From contig NC_065872.1 in NCBI RefSeq assembly GCF_933775445.1, positions 620,001 through 684,000 of the forward strand: a stretch of DNA of 64,000 nt, in the 5' to 3' direction. This DNA comes from Argentina anserina (Eukaryota; Streptophyta; Magnoliopsida; Rosales; Rosaceae). Shown in pieces: positions 45,269 to 56,260 of the stretch; position 1 is the stretch's first letter; each line of letters starts with the position of its first letter. A program made the translations under genes and the position numbers. Under the pieces are notes generated by a model that ran no database searches, was not told the DNA's origin, and saw nothing but the letters and a program-made list of their open reading frames with translations.

Positions 45269-48058
45269 TTAACACAGACCCAGTTTGGATTCCCAGCCAA
45301 AATACAGAGAAAGCAAAGTTGGGTATTGTTCAGGCATCAAAGACCTGAAAAATAAGGCCCTGCCCCTGTTTTGGCTAAGCAACCAAAGCTGATGTGTTTC
45401 TGTGTTTATGATATATGATGGTGGTGGAATACAAAGGTAAGAAACTTGGAGACGTGTTTTTTTGGTTAATGGGGTTTTGGTTTGTGTGGAATTTTACTGG
45501 GGAAGATGGAAAGGGGAGAGAACAGGTGGCGTGAGATGAAGTTAGAGGCGAAAGTGGTGAATGGGGGAAGAGAAGAGATCCGATCTAAGCGGGGGGTGGT
45601 GTTGTGAGAGGAACAAGGAGGAAGCAGCAGAGCTTAGCTGAGAATCAGAAACAGAAAAAAACCACAATGGAATACAATAATTCTTTGGGTTAGTATTTGT
45701 TTTATTTCTCCTAAGGATGATGTGCTTGTATAAGCCTCTGTAAGCAAAATAAGAGTAGGTTGTTGTTGAATGTTGATCCTACTTGATGATGATGATGATG
45801 GGTGATAGGTACGACCATTTTTTCTCTATTTTTAACAGCTCCATGGCCACAGCCCCTTGTTTTTCAGATAATGAAATGTCCTATATGCCCAACATTGACT
45901 GAAAGTAAAAAATGGTTTAACTCCTCACTTTCCCACTAAGAAGGAAGTAATCATTCATATTGATGAACATTAAAGGAATGGAGCTCCTCACATTCATTTA
46001 TCCATATTAGGAAACGAATGTCACCTCACATATAGATTTGTAGTAATGTTCATTGAGTTCAGCAGAATACGATATTATTACATTTATCAAATTTGTTGGC
46101 AAATAGTTGTTGTGATGAATTGGGGTGTTACTATTGGGTTTGCTCCCTTGATATATCAAAATTCTCCTCATTTGTACAATGATGCACTTCTTCAAGATGT
46201 ATAAACGTTGCTAATTTTCATGTAATTTGATACAACAGTAGTTATTTTGCTGTTAAAGAAGAAGAACCAAAAGCGGGATGGGGGTAGCGAATGGAAAAAT
46301 GGAAACATTCCAAGGGAGGTCCTCAGATTCAGTCAAAGATTGCAAGGATCTTCGACGAAAGGGAAGAATGGAAGAGGTGATGTAGGGTCAGAAATGTCAG
46401 ACTGACATTCTTGATTTTGCTTTGTTCAGCGAATGTTGTGGACTTGGTCAATTCCGTAACCCCCTTGTTGACCCAAATTAGCCTATTAACCCCCATATTT
46501 ATAAGATTAACTTAGTAGATTAAGATCTAAATCCTCTAGTCCTTGATTAACAAACTACAGTAGTGCCCCATGTCACATCTGCCACTAAAGACACGAGTAA
46601 CTCGCAGAATTTTGGTTATGCATGACTGTTATCAAGATGGAAATGTACAAGTGCGTAGTTTGGGATTTAGTGGTTATTGTATAGAAATGAATGAGAGATT
46701 TAATGTTATGAAGGACTAATTGGGTCCAATACAATCTGACGCATTGTTGTAGAAGTAGTGAGCGGACAAACTTGCCTTAGGTAGCAGGATGAAGGACTGA
46801 AAGGTCGTGTTCATCTGATGCTCACCTCCTAGATAAAATGCGACAATAATAGAACGCTTTGACATAAATTTATTTTGCATCAATTCTACTCGATCAAGTT
46901 TCACTTTATTTTAGTCTAAAGTTCACGTCCGGTCGTGAGTAATAGCGACGCATACATAGACGCTTTTCGCAAATGAAAGCCGTCGGATAGTGAGAGTTGG
47001 ATCAATAGTTTGCCAAGTACCCTCCTTGGTATAAGTGGATGAAGTCTACAACTAATTTAAGCTATGAAGGAAAGGAATTGAGGAGGGGACCTTTGTGCTT
47101 TTAAGTTAGGGGACCAAATAAATGAACATGAAAACTGAAAGGAATAAAGTGGCAAATCCTCAAGTGTTTAGATGAATGATCATACCACTGAATGATACGT
47201 CTCCTTTACAAGTTCGAGCAAATGCAGATAAGGCTTTCTTGGTTTGACAGCTGCAAATGCAATAAGAGAACCTCACTCCATATGATTAGATGAGTGGGAT
47301 AAAGCTCAAACTATGATCTATTTCAACCAATAGTGACAAGGTATTCTAAGAAAGTTGATTGCTCAAATTCTGGATCCTTCTGAATTATGTGCACTAAGAA
47401 AAGGATAATGGGTCAAAAAAGGCCAATAGGCTGCTTGGAAGTTGGGTCATGAGGATACCAAAGGGAAAAAGGAAAGCCAAAGAGAGGTGGGGAATGTTGA
47501 TTCCAATTAAATTCAATAATATGATGATACAATGGGGGGAACTAATAAGATGTCAATTGAAAACAACAATCCTTGTATATAATAAAACTGCAAAGTGTAT
47601 GACATCTAGAAAATGGACAATAATCTTCATCTTTCAAGCCAGTAATAATAGTAACACACTAGCACAAAAGAAATATATTTTGATGATTTAATATCCTTCT
47701 TTCGCAAAAGGAGAATTTTTTGACCAACTCATCATGCAATTTCTTCAAAGGTATCCATTGTAGGGAGGAATTTTAAGGTCTAGTTAAGTACTTGGATAAC
47801 CTTATGACTTAACAGCTGCATGATTTTTAACTAAAACAAGTGTACCAACTTTGCAGCTTAATGGTATAACTTCTGAAGTAAGCTGCGTTTACCAAACATT
47901 TAGTGGCAACTTGAACTCAGAACTTGGATGTAGCAAAGATGTAGTGTAGAAGATTACTCAGACAAGACTAGTCTTATGAAAAGCTCAAGTTCTTAATCAT
48001 CTAAATGGTAATTTCTTAGGGTTCACTGCTATTTGAGCCAAGGCATCTAACGATCGAA
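45269..48058. other. Intergenic DNA
   Basis: 45269-45700 is the leader and promoter of the hydrolase gene, with a short (GAT)n run near 45785-45800. The remainder is AT-rich with no gene, repeat family or RNA gene recognised. Confidence 0.5.
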
Positions 48059-48277
48059 GTGTTGGGCTCTGACCAGTATCAGTTTCAGAGGAAAGTTTCA
48101 AGTGGGATCAATGTCATGTCGTATGATTACTATGGTCCTTGTTACGCCGAAGGCAAAACAAAGACTTACCCGCCAGCTGCATTGTACAACGGTGGATCAA
48201 CCAGTCTCATCAACGGAGACGCCGGAATTGTGTCGTGGATTAACAAAGCCGGCATCTCAATCAAGAAGATAGTTATT

Positions 48278-48286
48278 GGTCTTCCA
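48278..48286 (+). repeat. Target-site duplication, left copy (GGTCTTCCA)
   Basis: Nine bases identical to 48945-48953 at the other side of the insertion. They encode Gly-Leu-Pro of the GH18 domain. Confidence 0.85.
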
Positions 48287-48944
48287 CTAGGCTGCATGGA
48301 ATCGGAAGCGGGGACGTGGAAGCAAAGCGTTTGGAAGCGCGGAAGCGTTTTTTTTCAAAATTTCTTAGAAGCGGGGACGTTTCAGAAGCGCGGAATAAAA
48401 TAATATATAATTAAAAATATTAACCTGTATATATAATATTACAAAAACAAAAAAATAGTATATGTTATACTTACCATCAAGTAGTGATCAAACCCATACC
48501 AACTCAATTTGGACTAATCCTATATATATATATAAAAAAAACTCAATTTGAACTTCATGAATGGTGTATCAATTGGAAGTTTCGACATCCCCAAAAGGCT
48601 TTCTGCATGAGGATTGAATCCAGTTCACTTGCATATAATTAGTATTACAGTGCAGTTTGAGAACTCACAATCAGGTTTTCTGGTAGTGAAATAGGTGAAA
48701 CAATGAAAAGCACAAGTAGAAATAGCTTAAGCAAAAAGCCTTTCGCTTCCTTAAGCACAAGTTGTAGAAATTAGGTTTTAATCAATATTACAAAATTGCC
48801 CACGCTTCCTTCCGAACTATTTGACGCTTCCATATCGCTTCCAAACCACCTTTTTCTCGCTTCCAACCGCTTCCGGCGCGCTTCCGCTTCGCTTCCGCTT
48901 TTGAAGCGCGAAGCGTGACTGCAGGCAAGCTTCCGTGCTTCTTA
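48287..48944. mobile_element. Non-autonomous Mutator-like insertion, 658 bp
   Basis: Bounded by 9-base direct duplications, the size usual for Mutator-like elements. The left 110 bases contain about six GAAGCG motifs (GGAAGCGCGGAAGCG and similar). The right 120 bases contain the reverse complement CGCTTCC in a dense array, so the ends form an imperfect inverted repeat. The centre is AT-rich with no transposase. The class call rests on the duplication length and is tentative. Confidence 0.7.
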
Positions 48945-48953
48945 GGTCTTCCA
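48945..48953 (+). repeat. Target-site duplication, right copy (GGTCTTCCA)
   Basis: See left copy at 48278-48286. Confidence 0.85.
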
Positions 48954-49199
48954 TTTTACGGGTGCGCATGGAGATTAATATACATCAACAACCGTAGATT
49001 TTTCGCTCCGGCTAATGGCCCGGCTATCGGAGCTCAGGGCTATAACCAGATTAGGGATTTGATCAGCCACGGGTTTCAGACAGTGTACAATGCGACCGTG
49101 GTTAGTAACTATTGTTACAGTGGGACGACTTGGATTGGTTACGATGGTATGCAGAGTATTAGTGCCAAGGTTTCGTATGCTAAACGAAAGTTTTTTTGA

Positions 49200-51042
49200 C
49201 AGAAAAGGAAACTTAAAGACAAAAGTCTTTAGGCTATCCAAAGTTTATAAGATCAAATAATAAGGTTTTAGAAGCCTCAAGATCTAACATATAGTAAAAG
49301 TGCTAGAATGACCTAAATTAGCTAAAGCATCAACCACAAAGTTGGTCTCACGAAAAACATGAGTAAAGTTAATAGAATTAAAGCTCATAACAATCATTCG
49401 AATGTTTTCTACAAGCTTGATTATCCTCCATTATAGACCAATTTGACCATTTACTTCATCAATCACAAGCTTCAAGTACCTGGACTCTTTCTCAAATAGG
49501 TAATTACTTATCAGTAACAATCACAATAAAACCATACTAGCACAAAACACACCATACGTGTGTGGGAAGTTTTTCAAATAACCACCATTTATTTAATTTT
49601 ATTAAATTTATTTAATTATTATTTTAACCATATTGATTAGAACTGCTATACAGTCTTTTAATATATCAGAAAGTTTTTGGTAAAAAAAATTATTTTGGTT
49701 GACAAACCCTATTTGGATTATATGGTTAAACCTTTTATAACTATATCTTGTCTCATCAAACTCTAATTTGCATTGTTTCAATTTGTAGCTTTCAGCACAT
49801 GGGGATAAGCAGTCACTGTTGACATGCAATAAGCTTAGCAATAAGGATCACATACATAAGTTATTCCGCCACAATAAAGCAACATGCACTAGCTTTGTCT
49901 GTGCTAGTATTGCAATATGGCTAATGATCGATGATCCGGTTAAAAAATTATATACAAAATTGAAATACTAATTTTATGACCTTTGCAGTAGAAAGGTACG
50001 TAGAATTAACCAATAAAACTACACGAAATGGTTTATTAAGACTGTTCCAAGTGAAATCATATCCAGAAAAATCATGTCATTAAGAGCAAATATGAGGCCA
50101 TGTTTGGTTCAAGGAATCACAACCTTGGAAAAGGAAAATGGTTAGTGTTTGGAAGCAATTGGAAAAAAGCTGGAAGGGAAAATGATTCCCAAAAGATGTG
50201 GAAAATAAGGAGGAAATTGCTTCCACCCACTCAATTTATGAAAAGAGTTTCTGAATACCGGTCATTAATGAGATAACATAGTTTTTTGACTAAATTGTCC
50301 CCACTCAACTTTTTTATTTCTTTTTTTTATTAATGAAAAATTGAGGGTATTATTGGTAAATTGTTGTAAACTTATAATGATGTTTCCTTTCTCTGACTAT
50401 TCCTGGCATTTTCAAACATGAGAAGAGAAAATTGCTGGGAGGGGAAATTTCCAATGCTTGTGGAAAATCTCAAGAATTGTTTTCCTTTCCATGACATTCC
50501 GTGAATCAAATGTGGCATGAAGTTGATCAGTTGGGTTCAGAAGACATTATGTTGATACGTGTTACGCTAACTATAATCGTGAATCTTAGCAGTACGTCAG
50601 TGATTTTTTTAATTATTATTAACGTTCCAAGTTGGTTGACATGAAAGAATGACTGCTAATCGTCAAATTCAAATTACATTTCTAAAAATCTAAGCCCGTC
50701 TGCAAAAGTTTACACCTGTCTCGATTTTAATCATATATGAATATAACTTATATTAGTTTTTTTTAGAAACAAATGAATGGACTTATGTAGAATTGTAGAC
50801 GGTGTCTTTGTCCATCATTTTAAGGGGGAACCTAACTTTCTTGGTGACTCAATACATTTCACAAATTAGTCTGGCACCTGCTTCTCCATGTCCACATTAT
50901 CAACTTTCAATTTACGTGTTTGTCACAAAGAAGACTATGACTATCATTTTCTTACGAAATATCTCCATGTCCACATAATCAACTTTCAATTTACGGTGAA
51001 TTAAGGATCTCCCTGTGTTTCTGAAGACTAGCTGCTTTAGAT
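49200..51042. other. Intergenic DNA with MITE candidate
   Basis: AT-rich DNA between the GH18 pseudogene and the first receptor kinase. It holds a small inverted-repeat element at about 50095-50519 (listed separately) and the promoter of the receptor gene. No gene recognised. Confidence 0.5.
50095..50519. mobile_element. MITE candidate with GGCCATGTTTGGTTC-type ends
   Basis: The left end GGCCATGTTTGGTTCAAGGA matches the reverse complement of the right end (GCCACATTTGATTCACGGA) at most positions. The interior is AG-rich on one side and its complement on the other. About 425 bases, no coding capacity. Both flanks carry ATGA, possibly a short target duplication. Superfamily unresolved. Confidence 0.6.
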
Positions 51043-54000
51043 ATGTTGAATATGCAATACCATTTATCAAAAATTCTCCTCCTCTTTCTTCTTTCATTGA
51101 ACTTCAATTGTTCAAACGCTCAGTCATGGATCAAAGCCGGTTATCATTACACCGGTGCTGAACTCCCTGTTTCCGGCATAGATTCAACATTGTTTACTCA
51201 CCTTATATGTGCTTTTGCTTATATAAACTCTTCCAGTTTCCAGCTCTTATTCAACTCCTCCACCCAACAAGAGTTCTCCACTTTCACAAATGTTGTCAAG
51301 CGCAAGAACTCAAAAGTCACAACCTTGCTGTCCATCTGGGGTGGCAGAGATGATCATTCGGTGTTGTTTTCATTGCTGAACCAGTCTTCTTACCGGAAAT
51401 CTCTCATTGATTCTTCAATAGCAACTGCCAGACTTTATGAGTTTGATGGCTTGGACCTTTGTGGGACTGTACCAAGAACAAGCATGCACATTACATCTTT
51501 GGGAACATTTCTAGATGAGTGGCGCGCTGCGGTGGATTCTGAAGCAAGGAAGTCAGGAAAGTCAGGTTTGCTCTTGACAATGGCACTTTATCATCATAAG
51601 CAGGTTGTGGATGCTGTAACTTATCCGATTGACTCTATTAGGAAGAACTTGAATTGGGTTCATCTTGTGGCATATGATTACTATCTTCCTAAAGAGGACA
51701 ACTTCACACACCCTCATGCTGCTTTATACGACCCAATATCAAATGGGACTAACACGAACAGTTATGTTAAGGACTTGATCAGCAGAGGACTACCTGCTAG
51801 CAAGTTGGTTTTAGGCTTACCTTACCACGGTTATGCTTGGACTCTTGTGAATCCCAGTGACTCTGTTAGTAATATTGGTGCACCGTCATCAGGTCCTGCG
51901 GCTTACAGAGACGGGTCCATGGCCTATCAGTTTATCAAATGGTACATTAAGACATATGGATATTATGCAGTTTCTGTGTACAATGATACTTATGTGGTAA
52001 ATTACTGCACAATTGGGTCAAGTTGGATTAATTTTGATGATGTAGAGGCTATCAGGGTGAAAGTTTCTTTTGCTAAGAAGATGGGGCTTCTTGGTTACAG
52101 TGTGTTTCAAGTTGGCAATGATGACAATTGGGTCCTCTCTAGGGCAGCAGGTAGGTTGATATTAGCTTCAACGTATTCTCGGCATATTTAAAATTATTTG
52201 ATAAGAAAATATGTGACCAACCATATTTACCTTAACAGCTGAAGTGGAAGGAGGCCAACAGAACAAGAAATGGTTATTGGTGATTGTTCTGGTCACAATT
52301 TCTATTATTATTATCCTACTGGGAACATTAATGTGTTACCTGAAAAGGAGAGTACTCAAGTCAATTGGTAATCTTCTTAACTGTGAAAATATATGTTGAA
52401 TTTATGTTATTTTTTATGATTGTTCTTCGCCTAAATGATATTGGGGATATATTTCTTTTTTAATGTGTTCTCTGTTCTCTGTTCTAATTTGGTTTAGGGA
52501 TTGTAGACAACATCAAACGATCAGTTTATAGGCTACTACATATAGTTCCAAGTACAGACAATTTTGACAGCAATTCTCCTAATATGCAAGTATTTAGTTA
52601 TACAACCATCAAAGCAGCTACAAATAACTTTTCGAGTCAGAATAAGCTTGGAGAGGGTGGCTTTGGACCTGTATACAAGGTAGTATCCCTAAAGATCATT
52701 ATAAATTTTGAAATGCAATTCAGAATCTTTAGTTCATATTACTCTCTAAGCTATGTGCTTTCCGACATTACGGTAATGACTTAATGATTAATGTGGTCTT
52801 TCTAGGGCACATTAAGGAAGGGTCAGCAGATAGCAGTGAAAAGACTTTCAAAAACTTCAAACCAAGGCCTTGAAGAGTTTGAAAATGAGGTTACAATTAC
52901 TGCGAGACTGCACCATGTGAATCTAGTTAGAGTTTTGGGATATTGCACCAAGAGGGAAGAAAAGATGCTGATATATGAGTATATGCCAAACAAAAGCTTG
53001 GATCACTATCTCTTTGGTATCTTCATTTTCCTTTGCTTTGAAAATTTGCATCACATTCAATTATTTCTATAGCTTAATAAGCACTGTCAAACTGATGTGT
53101 GTGTGAAACTGTAAAGTGTAAACAATTCTGCTCCACATTTGATCATGTATGGTTGGTAATTTACCTTCATGCAGATTCAAGTAGATGTAATCTTTTGGAT
53201 TGGGAGCAACGTGTCCGCATCATTGAAGGGGTGATTCAAGGCCTTCTATATCTCCAAGAATATTCAAGTTCTACGATAATTCACCGTGATCTAAAAGCGA
53301 GCAACATTCTGTTAGATGATGAGATGAACCCGAAAATATCAGACTTTGGTCTAGCCAGAGCTTTCGGAAAGAATGAACATGAGGCAAACACTGGTCGTAT
53401 TGTAGGAACATAGTAAGTGAAATCACTCTTCACATGTTCAGTAAATTAGCTTCAGATTTAGTACTGATCACAAACTCACACAGCTTTTATATGAAATGCA
53501 GTGGCTACGTTCCCCCTGAATATGTAAGAAGAGGCATTTATTCCATGAAATACGATGTTTACAGCTTCGGTGTTCTGCTTCTGCATATAATAAGTGGCAA
53601 GAGAAGTTCACGTTTTTATGGCTTAGATGGAAATTTAAACATTCTAGAACACGTAAGGTCATAAGTACCAAAGCTCTAGTAAGTTTTTCATTATGTTCAT
53701 GAGCAAGAATTGCATAACATTACCTCACGACTTTCGCAGGCATATGAGTTGTGGAAAGAAGGCCAGGGAACGGATTTTGTAGATCCAGCCCTAGATGATT
53801 CGGTTTCGTCATGCAAGCTCTTAAGATGCATGGAGGTAGCTTTATTATGTGTCCAGGAAAATCCAGTTGATAGACCATCCATGCTGGAGGTATCTTCAAT
53901 GCTCAAGAACGAGAGTGCAGCCATCGTTAGTCCTAAAAAGCCTGCATTCTCAGTTAAGAAGAATGAAGATGAGGATCATATGTACAAATCTGTGGAAGAA

Positions 54001-54048
54001 ATCTATTCAGTCAATGATGCAACAATGTCCGAAATTGTTCCCAGATGA
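51043..54048 (+). CDS. Chitinase-related receptor-like kinase (CHRK1-type), copy A
   Basis: Receptor-like kinase with a GH18 ectodomain, the architecture of tobacco CHRK1. Exons: 51043-52150, 52239-52367, 52498-52679, 52806-53016, 53175-53412, 53502-53652, 53740-54048; 775 residues. Signal peptide to about residue 27 ([17 protein letters not shown]); GH18 domain about 28-365 ([45 protein letters not shown]). The catalytic motif reads DGLDLCGT where active enzymes have DGLDLDWE, so both the second Asp and the acid Glu are gone. One membrane helix in exon 2 ([20 protein letters not shown]). The kinase, about 445-735, has [27 protein letters not shown] and ISDFGLAR, so it is an RD kinase that should be active. 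Probably a glycan-binding receptor. Paralogue of the gene at 56261 with identical sizes for exons 4-6. Confidence 0.94.
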
Positions 54049-56260
54049 CCATCCTTTCTGAAACATACAGATGTATATTGTATTCTTCTGTTACAATATT
54101 GTTACATCTATAACTAATCTGTTGCATTTGGTTTGTAACTTTGTATACACAATAAAGTTGAGAATTAGAAGTTCGGCATGAGTTTGATCGATAGCCACAC
54201 CCCATTTTACGCTATGTAAATAAGCTAGCTTTGCACTGTGGGAGATACGCATGCAAGTACTAGTAACTAGAGCTCACAGAAGCTTGTTAATATATCTGGT
54301 ATCAAGTAACTGGGGTATGGATTACATATTGAGACAGAATAACATGGCGGAACATATCAACAAGTATACACACAACGCACATGAATCCTGGATTGGTTCT
54401 GAATGCAAAAGGTCAAATTGTCAGGCAAGTTCAAGCTAATTCTACTTTGCTATCAGCTAGCTAGTTAATTCCTCCACCGTATGCACATGCAACTGGTTGT
54501 TGCCGTAGTCAAGGCACTCCATCTTTATCTGTGACATTGAAACGTAGTCAAATTACAACTGAATCATAAGAGCTGAAAAACATGTGAAATGTATTCAAAA
54601 AAAGAAATTTCTTAAAAATTCCCCCAAGTGAACTATGTGAAACACTGAAATGTCTGATAATAAGGAAAGCTCGCTTCCACAGGTGCAAACTCGATGTACA
54701 TGAAATTTCATAAGTACATGTATCATCTACTATTATGACTTCCTTTTTTGAGGTACCACAGTAAATCCTAAAATTTTATCATCACTCGTAGCAATAATAA
54801 GTGGGAAGGAATCAACGTTATAACATGCGTTCCCAAAACCTAAACGTCAACTTTGGTTTCTAGTCTCATGTAATCTAATTTGGTTTATTTGGATTACTAG
54901 GAATCTGATGCGTTTCGAATATAAGATTTTTAATGTGTTGGAAGCCCAACATCATCTTCTGGAATTGTTCAGAGAGTTTGCTATGTATTCTTTTCATCCT
55001 TACAAGAAGCGTCACGAGATGTCTATTTTCTCTATTCTTGGTATCTCACAACTATCTGTCAATGCTACCAGCTTCATCCCGTCATTTAATTAAAGATTTA
55101 TTGGCTGAGAGTTTGCTAAAAAAAAACAGATGCCTCAACTATCCATCTAGCGTGAATCTTAATGCGATACTCTTTAATTTGAAGACAGGGAATGTAAGAA
55201 TACCTAATTGGGTCAAAAGATTTGCCATCTTCGTGCAAGTAGTCAAGAAGTATGTCATCATCCTTTGGAAAAAGGAACCTTGTGATAGGAGAAAGTCGAG
55301 TATAAAAAACATCCTCGATTTTATGGAGTAATCTTCCATGAGGTTTGCCCTGTTATATGTGGAGAAAAAAAAATAAACATACACATAAAATCACAAACAT
55401 AAAAATGCATTGCATGATAAAATCTTCTTGAGTGATGATTATCTCACCAATCGACGGGTCATTTCCAGAAGATTAATGTTGTAGCTGCCAACACAAGCCC
55501 GACCCATTTCAATGATCGTACGATCAAGAGTAGAAACACTGCCTATCATGATGATGGATTGATGGTAGTACTCCTGCAGGACCTCACACCTAGGATAAAC
55601 TGCCTATCATGATGATGGATTGATGGTAGGGAAATTTCTCAACGATTTGAGCATATCGCAACTTGCAAGTCGCAAAATTTAGGGTGCCCATTTATCATGA
55701 TGATCGATGAATGCAAACCAACCAAAAGAACACTACTGGTTTAGAACGAATCCAAGTCCCTACATTAGTGCAAGCTGGAATGCTGTATTGGATTTTACCA
55801 TCGACACTACGACGTAGGGTTGCATTTTTCTAGCTAACGTCGCTGACCTTGTCTCACATACTGTTAAATACCATACCAAGCCAAACCGAAGGTTCTCATA
55901 CTTAATCAGAAAAGCCGAGGCAGCAGGTACTTCATTAGAAATCATTAACAAACTTTATATTAAGCTGAATGAGCTCACTACCAAGGAGTCATATCAAACT
56001 ACCCTAATAGTCAAACTCGTGTTAGATCAAGTAAAAAAAACACCTGTACTCGACATTTGTTTAAGGATTTTTCTATAGAGTATAGAGTCAATGATTGAAA
56101 AATGTTTTTTGGTCGCATTCGCTTGCTTGCAGAGACGTGCAATGAAATGAGACAACAAGAAAATAGGTGGGTGTCCTATATATAGCGAATTGTCTCTCCA
56201 CATGATGACTAGTATGTTGGTCTCCTTGTACAAAAAATCAAAGTAGAGAGCCATCTTTCC
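54049..56260. other. Intergenic DNA between the two receptor kinases
   Basis: No supported gene. A 61-base direct duplication lies at 55538-55629. A 132-codon open frame at 54933-55331 has no resemblance to a known family and is probably chance. The right end holds the promoter of copy B, with a TATATATAG near 56177. Confidence 0.5.
55538..55629 (+). repeat. Direct duplication, 61-bp spacing
   Basis: A 31-base segment beginning ACTGCCTATCATGATGATGG occurs at 55538 and again 61 bases downstream, with no mismatch seen. Confidence 0.85.

Larger units (their letters stand above)
48059..49199 (+). pseudogene. GH18 (class V chitinase-like) pseudogene split by a transposon
   Basis: The left part (48059-48286) encodes INVMSYDYYGPCYAEGKTKT, PPAALYNGGSTSLINGD and ISIKKIVIGLP, matching the middle of the GH18 domain. 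The right part (48945-49199) resumes with GLPFYGCAW, then SNYCYSGTTWIGYDGMQSIS and AKVSYAKRK. The two are separated by a 658-base insertion flanked by a 9-base duplication; deleting the insert plus one duplicate (667 bases) brings both parts into one frame. The N-terminal half of the domain, including the catalytic DxxDxDxE region, was not found upstream, and the C-terminal end stops early at a TGA. So the gene was probably already partial or decayed. It is nearest in sequence to the chitinase-like genes downstream. Confidence 0.88.

Noticed and set aside
47449..47691. ORF of 80 codons in the intergenic region
   Set aside because: No homology, no promoter-like context.
54933..55331. ORF of 132 codons between the receptor kinases
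   Set aside because: Not similar to any family I know; AT-rich composition and an overlapping second ORF suggest chance.
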